Positions 8,991-20,918 of a DNA stretch of 64,000 bases are shown in pieces (position 1 is the stretch's first letter; every line of letters begins with the position of its first letter). The DNA comes from Mariannaea sp. PMI_226. Lineage: Eukaryota; Ascomycota; Sordariomycetes; Hypocreales; Nectriaceae. The notes under the pieces were generated by a model, which was given only the letters and a program-made list of their open reading frames with translations, ran no database searches and was not told the origin of the DNA. The stretch is taken from the NCBI GenBank assembly GCA_024336345.1, contig JANFOG010000012.1, positions 558,001-622,000 of the forward strand, read 5' to 3'. A program made the translations under genes and the position numbers.

Positions 8991-11900
8991 ATGTTGAGCT
9001 CTTCTGCTGCTACCCAGAAGGGGCTGACGTCGTCAAGCCAATCCTCGCAAAACCATGGCCGGACGAGTTTCGACCGCGACGTTGGTGGGCTCCAGCCTCC
9101 AAACGGCGCTGGGAATCGCAACCTCTCGGCCTCGGCAGTTTCCTTTGCGCCTCGTGGAAGCAGCTTGAATCCCGGCGGTGGCCCTGGTAGCTTCAGTGCC
9201 GAGTTGCGCAGTCGTGCTGGCAGCCGCGCTGACGCGGGGTCCATGTACCCAAGCAGCTTCATGGATAAGGTGGATGAGGATGACGCCAGCTCATTGACCG
9301 ACAAGACCATCGCGGCTCTCAAGGAGCGCCTGAATCGTGAAATGAAGATCAAAGAGGGCAGTGAGAACATGCTCGAGGCGCTCAACTCCAAGAAAGCCAA
9401 ACAAGCCAAGGAGCAACGACAAAAAGTCGAGGCTGAGCTCAATGCCAGCAACACACGAATTAGGGAGCTACGGCAAAAGATTTCTGACACTCAACGCACA
9501 CGGCAAATCCCACCTTCGACTCCGACCCGATCTCGAAATAAAAACCCCATCGATTCTAGCGTTGTACGCTCTCCACAGAGTACCTCGAGATCTGGATTAG
9601 GATCAGATGCGGAAGACTCTACTGAGAGCCCGACGTTCGCCCTAGCTGAACTACTGCAAGCGCTTGAGATTGAGGGCATGACTCCCGAGTACTACGTCAG
9701 CCGCGCAAATCAACTGGTGGACCTGTTCAAGCGTCATCAAACTCTTAAATATGACCTTGTCTGGTCAGTATTTGGACTGCGCATGCAGGTCATGCTCCTA
9801 AGTGAGAGTCGAGAAGTGGTTGCTGCTGGCTATCGGATGACGCGATATGCCATTTCAGACGTGGCTTCTCTCAAGAAGATTCGCAGTCTAAATACAGATT
9901 ATTTGGTTATCCGGTATTAATTCTGATCCAGAGTATAAGAACCTCAGAACAACAAAAAGCTGACTTTCCTTTAGGTCATTGAACAACTATAGAAAAGCAG
10001 ATGTTGAGCGAGAGCAGGCTCTCAAGTTCGTTCGCGCATTCCTCGATGTCAAGGGCGGCGTTAAGGAAATCTCCCGAGCCGTTGTGCGGACCATCGTCGC
10101 GGTTGCTGAACATGGGGAAGGAGGACGGCCGAATATTCAGGGCCCTGATCAGGATATTGATCGCCTCCGGCCAATCTGTATTGAAACTCTCGCTGAGATA
10201 TTGGTGCGTGACCCAGCACTTCTGGTGGCCTCGGGTGGCTTGGGGGCCCTTACGGAGGCGCTTTCCGAAGGCACCTACAAGGCACCAGAGAGCTTGGTGT
10301 CGAGTATTTTATACCTCTTGGACTCACCCAAGAAGCGAAAGTATCTTCAGCCCGGATATCATCTTGAGGGTCTCTTCACCGTCTTTACCGACCATTTCAT
10401 ATCCAACGAAACCCTTCTCAAGCAAAACTCGAGAGCCATCTCCGCAGCCTTCAAGTCATGGCCAGGTCTTATGGCTCTCTGCATGTATGACCTTCGAACC
10501 GTCCGATCTCTGATCACGAGTATGCTTCTGCCAACCCAGATCGTTCGCGAAACCGTGATTGATCTCGTGTTTTCATTACTCCGTATCAAGTCGCCCGCGT
10601 GGGCGACCCCTTTCCTCGCCGGCCGAAGATTGACGACGTACGGTAGAGTTGCCGATCTTAAGTCTCCAAACAGCAGAGAGAGAGGACAGGGTCTGTTTTC
10701 GGACGAAGAGAGCAGCGAGCAGAACTTCGTCGAGCACTACACTGCCCTCTTATTAGCTGTTTTTATCAAAGCCGGCCTCCTTCCTATTCTCTTGAAAATC
10801 GTCCAAGGAGACGATGATCCCGCACTCAAGCGCAAAACGACCCTCCTCATTGGCGAAGTGCTTAAGCTAGCCAGCCGACTTCTACCTCCAGTGTGGAGCG
10901 CGGAGCTCCATCTACTTCCCGAGCTCTTTTCAGCTGCTGCAAAACTAAGCGACGAGAACCACTTTCAGGCATCTGGCATTGTGTATCAGATAAGCAGCGT
11001 GAGCCGAACGCTCTATCGGAGCGCCCCTTCAGGCAGTGTCTCTGGTGCATTACCATCCAGCAACAGCCTGGGAGACTTGACATCAATGGAAGAAGCGCCA
11101 AAATCCACTGCTGCGGTCATATTTGACGATGCGTCGTTTCGACAGCTGCTCATTGACACAAACGTGCTCAACAGCTCCAACTACGCCAAATGGAACTGGG
11201 ACAACATTGTCAAGGTTTTCGATGGCCCCCTCCAGAACGGGAAACGGTTAGAAGAAGCAATCAAGGCCTCGAAATTCATGAAGAGAATCATGAGTTTCTA
11301 TCGGCCATTCAAGTACAAATTTGCCGAAGTGAAAAACACTCGAAATACTCAGAAGTATGTGAGGGCAGGCTGTGCCTTCATGCACTCCCTGCTCCAGTCG
11401 GCGGAGGGCATCAAATATCTAGCTGATAGCAAGCTGCTGAGGCAAATTGCCGAATGCCTCGCTCAATGCGACCCAGTAAGTATTCTAATATTAAGTTGGT
11501 TCAAGGAAGTGTGCCTCGGGACTAACAAACAACTTCCAGACCAGTGGACTTACGGCGCAGTACCCCATGTTCTCCAGGGACCGGATGACGGACACGCTTT
11601 GTTCAGGTTATTTTCCCATGCTCGGGGTCTTGAGTGGTGATCCCAAGGGTCTTCAACTCCTGGAGAGATGGAGAATGTTCAATATGATGTACCACATATT
11701 GGATTTCAAACAGAGACCTGATCTTATCAAATTACTGCTCTCCAGCTTCGACTACAGCGTGCAAGGTCATCCTCGTGTGCTTGTATCTAAAGCTTTGACA
11801 GCAGGCACCAAGGAAATTCGAATTCATGCAACGAATGTTCTCCGCAAATACGCTATCCGGCCGATCCCATCAGTTCACGGTCAGGGCGGAGTCGGTGACT

Positions 11901-13300
11901 CCAAATGGGCCATTCAACTTTTAGTCACACAGCTCTATGACCCTGAGATCGAAGTGTGCGCAACTGCAGTCAAGATTCTCGAGAAGGCTTGCAACAGAAA
12001 GACGTATCTGGAGTATATTGTGGAGTGCCGCCCCGCCCTCGATCATCTTGGAGAGATTGGAGCACCATTGCTCCTGCGATTTCTGTCTACTTCGATTGGA
12101 TATCATTATTTGGATGGTTTAGATTACATCAGCAACGAGATGGATGACTGGTTTTTGGGACGTAACGATACATACGTCAGTGTCATTGAAGCCAGCTTGG
12201 CGAAAGCGTTCCTCGTTGACCCTGACGAGCAAAATCACCGGATTAGCATGTTCGATGATAGCGAGGTAGATCCGGATTTCCACGACAGCCACGTGCCGCC
12301 ACATTTCTACCGAGAATTGACTCGCACTGAGGAGGGATGCCGCCTGTTGAGCGACAAGGGCCACTTTGAGGAGTTTGCGGCCACCATTCGAGACCATGGC
12401 ATGGAGTCGAGCGACGGGGAGATCATCACCAAGGTCAAGGGTTGCATGTGGGCTGTGGGCAATGTTGGCTCAATGGAACTGGGTGCTCCGTTCCTCGAGT
12501 CGAGCGACGTCGTGGAACAAATCATCAAGATTGCTGAGCGCCATGAGGTGATGAGCCTCCGTGGTACGGCCTTTTTCGTCTTGGGCTTGATTTCACGGTC
12601 CACTCATGGCTTAGAGATACTCTCGGAGCACGGCTGGGACGCGAATACGACGCCCCTTGGTAACTCGCTTGGATTCTGCCTTCCGGCAAAACTATCTCAA
12701 CTCTTATCTGTCGATCCTTGGAAACAGAAACGAGCCGGCACTATCACACTCCCCACAACCCAACGAACTGCTACTGAACCACCTCCTCGACGTCCTCCAC
12801 GCATACCTCTCGAGCCTTCGGAGATACCGCCGCTCATGACAGATGAAAACGCTGACGAGAGAATTCTTGACCACATCACCGACCTAGGGAATATGGTTCT
12901 CTATAGGAAGGCGGCCGTGGAGCTACAAAAATACAAGGCTCTCAAGCCAACCGCATTCCAAAATAAAAAGTTCTTCAAACTGGTCATGAGCGTGATGGAG
13001 TGGAATCACTATCGACTCGGAGTGAGGAGAATGGTTATTGATCTATTTGACAAGAACGTCATGAGACAAATCGTTTTTGATGAGGAAGAAGAAGAGGAAA
13101 GCGAGAGCAGTGATGATGATGATGACGATGACGACGACGACGATGACAATGACAATTTTGTTGAAAGCAGGCGTGGCGATGAGAGTGGTGACGGGGAGGG
13201 TAGCTCTGGAGACGACCGAACAGAGAGACAACGGAGCGTCAGTGAGCCGATGGAGATGCCGCCTGATCTGTTCCCAGCGCCTCTTAACATCCAGCGCTGA
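8991..13300 (+). CDS. Rictor, TORC2 subunit (Ste20/Avo3 family)
   Basis: Scaffold subunit defining TOR complex 2, which phosphorylates AGC kinases and controls actin and membrane homeostasis. Exons 8991-9913, 9975-11475 and 11540-13300 encode 1394 residues, similar to yeast Avo3. Residues about 100-172 are a charged coiled coil resembling an HR1 repeat (KTIAALKERLNREMKIKEG). The helical-repeat Rictor N domain follows. A RasGEF_N-like block is at about 690-800 (WNWDNIVKVFDGPLQNGKR). The C-terminal Rictor V block is near 1147 (SLRGTAFFVLGLISRSTHG). The tail is highly acidic, with a run of about twelve Asp near 1335. Both introns (61 and 64 nt) join in frame, giving VIRSLNNYRKADVERE and CDPTSGLTAQYPMF. 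The start is the first in-frame ATG and may be too short. A transposon lies just upstream. Confidence 0.9.
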
Positions 13301-14238
13301 TGAAGCAGGGAGCCCCGGTGGGAATGACGAGGCAAGCTTCTTTTGGGTTGGAAGATATACGAAAGGTTCAGAACACGCAACGGACGATGTAAATGGGTCA
13401 AACATTGCAAGGCCGAGATGAATGCCGTACAGGCACACGCACCTAGGGAACGATCTGAAGCCATCGAAAAGGGGTCCAAGTGCCTTGAATTGATTTATAG
13501 GCAATTGTATATATCAGGGCGAAGCTAGCCAGCCAAAGGGTTTTCTCGGAATTGTTTGTGGAGTTTTTTTTTTTTTTTTTTTTTTTTGGAGGGGGGGCCA
13601 GGAGTCCGGCAATGCATGAAGGATACCTCTGACAGGCGCGGCGAAGTCTGGACAAGGGATCATGAATGAGTGCGTGTTTTGAACATTTGATGATGCAGGG
13701 CGTTCCGATAATCTTTTTGTTTTTCTCTATGTCAATTGGGGTTGGTTTAAGTAGTCGAAAAAGATGAGTACCACCCGATCACATCCCTCAGAGATGACGG
13801 TAGTTTTGTCCCAGTGGTGTTTTTTTGTTCCATGCATCTCTCATGCACACGCGCAAAAAGAAATGCAGCGCAGAAAGTCAACCCCTGTGATTGATTATAA
13901 TGAGCATTCGAAAGTGACGACTTGAGTCTCCCTGCTGCAGTAAGGTAAAGTATCAAAAATATAAATCCTGTATTGAGCAAAAAAAAAGTCTCGTCTCCAC
14001 TAATAAAAAGCCGAGCACAAGTCGTACCTGTTTACCTTACGTGAACACTGCGTGACCGAGGGATTAACATGAAATCCAGAAACTACATACTCTCGGTGAG
14101 ACTTTTTGCGTTTTTGGGGGTCTCTGCACCAACATTTCATAATCCCACGTTCCTCGGTCTTCATTTCTAGCTGAAACTTTCCAAGCTATTCTTTTTGTTT
14201 TTATGTTTTTTTTTTTCCTTTTTGGAAGAAAGGCAACC
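13301..14238. other. Intergenic region, Rictor to THI20
   Basis: 938 bp between two plus-strand genes. It holds a run of 24 T at 13564-13587 followed by a G-run, and T-rich tracts just before the THI20 start (around 14190-14225), typical of a fungal promoter. No gene seen. Confidence 0.6.
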
Positions 14239-16669
14239 ATGGTCCAAGGACGTGTTCTAGTCGTTGCGGGTTCTGACAGCTCGGGCGGGGCGTAAGTGAA
14301 CTTCCTGTAACTTGTTTAGCATCGCATCAATCACCTGCCTACCTGCACAACAAGCCATGGCCCAGTCTATCATGATGAAGAAAGACGGGGGGTTGTTGAA
14401 AAGGCTGTGAAATTCTAGCTACAGTGACTTTTTTTCCCCCACGATCACGGTAGAGTAACAGAAAAGCTAACCTACAATGCGTATTCTAATAGTGGCCTCG
14501 AGGCTGATCAGAAAGTCATTGCTGCTCATGGCTGCTATGCCATGACTGCCACTGCAGCCCTGACGGCACAGAACACTCAAGGCGTCCGTGGGATACATGT
14601 CATTCCAGCCGACTTCGTGGCTCAGCAAATAGAGGCATGTCTCGAGGATATCGGTGTCGATGTCATCAAGACTGGTGAGTCATGACCTATCAAGGCATAG
14701 CATATGAGAGACGAAGAAACTTCAAAAGCTGATCATCACAATGCGTTTTGTCTGAGGGGGAAATAGGCATGCTAGCCTCTGCCGAGACTATTGAAATGCT
14801 GTCCAAAATCGTCATCAAGTACAACGTTCCGGCTCTCGTCGTTGATCCTGTACGTCTCGAATTTGCTTAAAGCAACATCATTTTTAAAACCCCTATACAC
14901 GGCCTCCTACACGCTCAGTTTACTAATGTCATCTTCTTTTTTCCCCTCATCAGGTAATGGTCTCGACATCAGGTGCACAACTGCTCCCTCGCGAAGCCAT
15001 CCATCAGCTCTCCAAGCACATTCTCCCTCATACAACGCTACTAACACCAAACATCCCCGAGGCAGCCCTCATCCTCGCGGAAAATGGCCTCCCTGGAGTT
15101 GACGTCCGCTCTGTTGAGGATCTGGAAGCCATTGCTCGTGAGATTCAAGCGTTGGGCCCCAAGTGGGTGCTCGTCAAGGGCGGTCACCAACCTTTCAAAG
15201 ATGACTTGACAGCTGCAGAGACGGAGGAGGACAAGAAAATTGTGGTGGATGTCCTGGTCGGTGGCCAGGGAGAGGTTCTTCGAGTCAAGAGTCCGTACCA
15301 GACCAGTTCAAGCACCCACGGTACTGGATGTTCATTGGCATGTAAGTTGTTTCTCCCCTTTCTAGAGGTTTAGTTAAGCCCGTCACCAACATGGAATCTA
15401 GCGGCCATTGCATCAAACCTGGCCAAGGGACTTGGTGTTCCTGAGGCTGTCCAGTCAGCCTGCAGATACATTGAGAGCGCCATTCGAACAGCGTCCGGCC
15501 TAGGCAAGGGCCACGGCCCGTTGAACCATTTCCACTCAACATACACACTTCCCTTCTCTCCGTAAGTCCCATTCCTTTAATGAATTAGATCGATCCCCAG
15601 AGGTCAGCAATATCTTACATGATTTAGCGGCTATTTTATCGAGTACCTTCTACAGCGCCCTGATGTCAAGGATGTCTGGAAGGAGTTTGTATATCATCCA
15701 TTCGTCATGGCCATGGGCAACGGAACTCTTTCTATAGACTCGTTCAAGGGATACATCATCCAGGATTATCTCTATCTTGTACGTGGGCTTTCTAGCGTAC
15801 CTTTTGGTGGCATCATCTCATTTGAGTACAACAGGTTCACTTCTCACGCGCCAACGCCCTAGCTGCGTATAAAGCGCAGAACGTCGAAGACATTTCAAGG
15901 GTACGTCGTGGTTCAAAACAAATATGAGACTCTCTGCCTTTGATGGCTAACGAGCTCCCCATCTCCAGGCAAGCGAGATTGTCATGCATATTATGCACGA
16001 GCTCAAGCTTCACATATCCTACTGCGAATCGTTTGGCATCTCACTTGCAGAAGTGAAGGCTACGGAGGAACACCAAGGTTCATATTATCCACGCCTCAAG
16101 GCTACATGAAAAACAACCCCGGTCGAAAAATTCTGACAGTCTTCATAGCTTGCACCGCATACACCCGCTATGTCCTCGACATTGGCATGACGGGCGATTG
16201 GCTCGGCCTCCAGATGGCCCTCGCCCCATGTCTCCTTGGATATGGTGCCGTGGCAGAAATGCTGCGTGACCACGCCGATACGAAGCGCGACGGAAATACT
16301 TACTGGGCTTGGATCGAGAACTACAACGCCGAGGACTATTCTCAGGCCGTCAGACTGGGATCCGGTGAGTCGCTGCCCCATTTTGTTGAGCGATACAGAT
16401 AAGAAGGAGGAAGAATGGTTTTTTTTTTTTTTTTGAGAACCTATACATCAGTTTACTAACACCTCAATCATAGAACTTATTGAAAAGCATGTCCTCCTCC
16501 AGTCACCGACCAGGATCGAAGAACTTGTCAAAATCTTCATCCACGCATTGAAAGTACGTTAGAAAAAAAAACATGCAAGCCCCGGAAGCCGTTTTTCAAG
16601 ACTTGACAGCAACTGACAATAAATAAATAGATGGAGATTGGCTTCTGGGAGATGTTCCCTGCCGCATAG
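14239..16669 (+). CDS. THI20: HMP/HMP-phosphate kinase fused to TenA thiaminase II (THI20 type)
   Basis: Thiamine biosynthesis and salvage enzyme. The N-terminal kinase phosphorylates hydroxymethylpyrimidine twice; the C-terminal TenA domain hydrolyses thiamine or its degradation products. Eleven exons: 14239-14291, 14493-14674, 14767-14849, 14954-15341, 15402-15561, 15628-15778, 15835-15900, 15969-16077, 16149-16364, 16474-16553, 16631-16669; all phases agree and give 508 residues. The substrate loop AGSDSSGGAG spans the first junction, and the anion-hole motif THGTGCSLASAI spans exons 4 and 5. TenA begins near residue 289 (PGYFIEYLLQRPDVKDVWKEF), with YCESFG and a Cys in QACTAYTRYVLD. The last exon ends GFWEMFPAA, as in the family. 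Intron 8 uses the weak donor GTTCAT. It is the most intron-dense gene here. Confidence 0.92.
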
Positions 16670-17048
16670 GTAGTAACGAAAGTTTTATTCGACTTAGAAC
16701 CAAATAGAAGTGAAGAAAGAATTATATCCCAACCCATTTTGAACTTTGATCATTCATTGTTTGTTTTCCACAGTACCCCAAATTGTACAAGAGTTTCTAG
16801 ATATATATATCCACAAGTGCCAGCCCTTGCTACCATCATTTACATTTCATCCATGTGCCATCTCCAGGACAGCCCTGATTTCATCGCTCTCTAAGGTATC
16901 TTCCTCTTACGCCTCTAAAAAAATAAAAAATAACCACACACACAAAGGGAAAGTAAAAAGCTCAAAATAGCTAGTCAAAACAACACAAGGGGTATTTGGT
17001 CCTTTTTTTTCATCTTCCTCCTTCTCCTTTTCCTCCTGTTCTCTCTTT
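16670..17048. other. Convergent intergenic region
   Basis: 379 bp between the stops of THI20 (+) and the membrane protein gene (-). A/T-rich with pyrimidine tracts; no gene seen. Confidence 0.6.
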
Positions 17049-19019
17049 TTACACTCCCTCCGGTCGCCTTGGCTCCTCGCCATCTGGCATCATGTACCGC
17101 AGTTCCTGCTCCGGGGGTGGAAGCATAGGCACTGGTGGTGTGTTACCGCTCTGCTGCTGCGCTTGACGCACCTGTCCGGACTGTTGCTTGACCCATGAGC
17201 TCACACTGTGAAAACGGGGGCGGGGGTCGATTGAGATTTGAGTATCGCGGGCGCTATCACGGTTGCGATATGATTTGGACAGGTCGCCAGACGGGTTCGC
17301 CACAGGCGACGGCGGCACGGGAAGCTTCGCCGTATTCACCGTCGCAACGGTGTTGTTGGGCGTGATGATGATGTCTCCATCCCCAAAGCCCGAAGAGATG
17401 GACGACAAGTCGCTCGCCCCTGTCTGCCGCTTGATGAGGCCAAAGTTCCACTTCGGCGTCGGCAATGGCGGAACATCTTCCGGTTGTGTCTTGCCTCCAG
17501 ATAGTCTGATGGGTTTGGGGGCTTGTCTGGACAAGACCTGGATCTGTACGGCGGTGTCCTCAACAAACATGGTGCTGACGGGGCTAATGGCGAAGGAAGT
17601 GGCCCGCGACCGGGATGGCAGCGTTCGAGGTCGAGCACTGGGGATGGGACTGGTTGGCTCTTCGGGGGTTGGCTTTGCCGATTCCTTCACGGTCGACGAC
17701 TTCGAGCTGGGCGAATCGAGTACCGAGGTAGCTATCTCGGGGGTGCCCTTCAGCCGTGACGACATCTTGGGCTTGTTATCTAAGCCCGCAGGTTTTCCAG
17801 TCGGGACGAACGAAGTATCAATCGTCGAAACTGACTGCGAAAAGTCAGCACCATACAGGCCCAGCCCAATCGGCAAGCCACCGGCCATGTATGAATCGAC
17901 CCTTCTGGTAGCAAGCCCTGGGCTCGGTGTGGCGCGTGGCTTCTCAGTGGTGACGTTTGAAGAAGGTTCGGGGATGGTGTACCACTCCTGGCGGTTGGTG
18001 AGGTGCGTACGAATGAAGGGTACTTTGGCGAGAATCCTGTCGATCTGTGAGGGCTTTTGGAAGTTCAAATCGTCAAGAGGCACCGTCTTTTGGTGATACT
18101 TTCGCTGGCGAAGTTTCCAGATGATCAGGAGAACGCTTATGGTGAGTACCAAGCCGACTATAGGTCTCTGTCAGTAAGGTGCAATGAGAGAGTATATAGA
18201 GTACGAGCACGAACCGACACAGCCGACAGCAAGGAGTGCCTTGTGAACGTCAGAATGAGAACTCTCGACCTAGGTTAGCTGTTAGTAGATGTATCTTCTC
18301 AAGGATGCTTATTTCTCTTTCCCCATAAGCATCTACGGAGTCCAGTCCAGATTCGCTTCAGGATCTTCTCATCCTTATCAACTCACCATTACGTTGTGGC
18401 CAGACGGAAGAGCTGACGATGCAGCCGCTGGCGCCGTTGGTACAAGCGACGAGCTCGTCGTTGTGCCCTCACCCTCCCCATCACTATCACTGTCACTGCT
18501 TCCGGTTTCCTCCGCGGACTTGGAAGAAGTGTAAGTCGAGGTGTAAGTCGACAAGGTCGTGCTGGTGGATACCCGGGAAGAATAAGCTCGAGTCGACTCG
18601 GGAACATTGTCATTTCCCGTGATGTAGAACGTGGTGTCAGCATCTGACTGAGCAGTTCTGCCCGGAGGCTCTGGCCTATTAGTCGGCGCAGGGTCTACCA
18701 AGCTCTCTCTGAGCGAGTCGCCGGGAAGGTCACCGCCTGGTGGACCTCGTCGCTCCACAGGCTTGCTATGCTCTCTGAAGGAGTATCCTGGAAAGTTGTC
18801 ATCCCGACGTTGTCGAGAGCCGTAGATCTTGGCCATTTTCACATTTGGATCGGCTTCGCTATCTCGTCCAACTCTCCGTGTCTTCTTAACAGTGTTGGCC
18901 TCGTAGTCTTCGTAATCGCTCTCCTCCGACATCGCCCAAACAGGTAGGTCCTTGCCATTAATCTGCCTTGCCTCGCCTTGCCAACGCTTTCGCCGGGAGT
19001 GGACCAATGAGGCTGACAT
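17049..19019 (-). CDS. Unrecognised single-pass membrane protein with long Ser/Pro-rich tail
   Basis: Three exons (19019-18387, 18269-18215, 18157-17049) with consistent phases encode 598 residues. I do not recognise the family. The N-terminal 160 residues are charged and contain an acidic SEESDYEDYEA stretch, with no signal peptide. Residues about 165-207 are Ser/Thr-rich (STSTTLSTYTSTYTSSK). One transmembrane segment at 222-243 is assembled across the exon 2/3 junction (ALLAVGCVVGLVLTISVLLIIW) and is followed by basic KLRQRK, so the C-terminal ~350 residues are probably cytosolic. That tail is rich in Ser, Pro and Thr. The plan of Ser/Thr-rich region, membrane helix, basic stop-transfer and long tail recalls wall-stress sensors, but the missing signal peptide argues against that. 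The start is the first ATG of the frame. Confidence 0.75.
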
Positions 19020-20890
19020 TGTAAAATTATTTCCTCCAAAGCCGATTGTGAGATATGGCACAGAAAAGAAAATAAAGAAGGGGTGGGGGGAAAGCGAATG
19101 GCAGCTGATCGAATAGATTCTCAGAGTTTTGGGCGCAATCCCGGGTGTTGCAACCTCGCGAATCGGGTGAATAGCGACAGTATCGGGAGGCGATGGTGAG
19201 ATTGAAGATCCAAGGATGCGTTTTGGTATGGATACAATAGAATGATAGAATATAATTCAAAGAAAAAATCCCCGCAGTCACGGACTGAGATGTCGATACA
19301 ATAATATAGGACACACGAAGGGTAAGGACCGGCCTTGGCAAAAAGAAGGGAAAAGAAAGAATGAATAAAAGAGAAAGAGAGGGAGAGACAAGGGGGAGAG
19401 AGAGATAGTGTGTGTGTCTGGTGTGTCTGTGTGTAAGGTAAGAGAAGGAGAAGAAAAGATGTGAAACGAGGGTGAGATGATGGCCCTTGGTACCTACATA
19501 AGGCAGGTCCTATGAAGTGAGTGACTGAGACCCGACGTGCCGGCAAATGGTCTTGCGGAGGGCCCGACGGGGGAGACAAGGGCAAGAAAAGGAAGACGAA
19601 GACGAAAATTGCTGGGATGCCACGCCATATCCCACGAGCCCACGGGCTTCCCGCCTCACTCGGGCGTCGTCTTTTGGTTGAGGAAGTCTGCTCTAGCTGC
19701 CTGTCTAGCTGTCTTGCTGGCCGTTCTGTGCAGGCCTGGCACTATCCACGGTCTCAATCCAAGTGCGCACTGCCGATGGGAGTGGCCCTCGGGCACTGGA
19801 ACGAACCATGTCCCTCGCTTCTGACATGATGCTAGTCCTCGCTCTGCAGCGAAAAAGGGCTTTTGGAACGAATCAGCGTGCATTTGGTTGGTGACTCTGT
19901 GTTTCAACACCGTTGCAGCGTTGCAAGCGTCGCATCGTCAGGCTCCACATGCAGGGGTGGGATGGGCTCAAGGAAGCACCAGGTTGACAGCGACGTCTCA
20001 GATTGATAGGGCGAAACGTAGCCAGGAAAAATAACTACCTGACTTAGTTGCCAGGAATGGAGCACTGTCGCCCATGTTACCCCTGCTCTGCTCCGTGGAC
20101 CATGATGGCAGATGGTGGCTAATATTACTCTGGTAACACGCACATACTGGATGTAGGTACCGTACCACCAGGTAGGCAAGGTAATTGATAAGTCTGCAGC
20201 ATAAAAAGACTTGTAAGACATGACACGCGACGTTCTTCCTAATTCCTTGCAGTAATAGCGCTGCATATGGTGAACTGGCCGCGCGCCAGCACCATGTCGA
20301 GATACGTGGACAGGTCTCCGCCCATTCAACAACGCTGCGACAGTCCGAGCAGAGTTGATCATGGCGCTTGGCAAACGTGCCCGTTTTCACGCCGCCATTG
20401 TCGGGCCAGTTGGCGATGCCTTGGTCCTTTCTTGCTCAAACGAGGGGACGAGGAGACGAGGGGCCGAGGCAACCCCCTTCCCCGACTTGTTTCGGTCTCA
20501 TCCGTTGTCTAAGGTGGTTCAGTCTAGCCTGATCTTGAGTGTGCTCTGTCTTCCTCTGCCTTTCTTCCAGCGCTTTGTGTTTCCGTAGACCGATATTTGA
20601 TTCTTCCGTTGTTCCAGCACATGCTAGAATTTATGAACAATCGGTCAACTGATACCGCCCGGCTACACACTACTGTCCTGTAAAACGCCTGCCAGGCTAT
20701 TATACATGCCTCAGGTAGTGTAGTCCCTATTCCCTTGTCATATGCACAAGGCGAGTGGAGTATCAGGCCTCAGATCGAACTCGACTTTGCATGTATAAGA
20801 GTACAACATATCGGGGCTGCAAAGGACAGGGATTAAATGAAACGAATTTATCCTACAAGAGAGGAAGTGCTTGCGAAAACCTCTTCCCAG

Positions 20891-20918
20891 CACACATACA
20901 CACACACACACACACACA
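20891..20918. repeat. (CA)n microsatellite
   Basis: About 14 CA units with one TA interruption near the start, in intergenic DNA. Confidence 0.9.

Noticed and set aside
8852..9490. 212-codon frame antisense to Rictor
   Set aside because: Low-complexity Ser/Leu/Arg product overlapping a conserved gene.
13009..13504. Two Ser/Val/Ile-repeat frames antisense to the Rictor tail
   Set aside because: They are translations of the complement of the GAT/GAC repeat, not genes.
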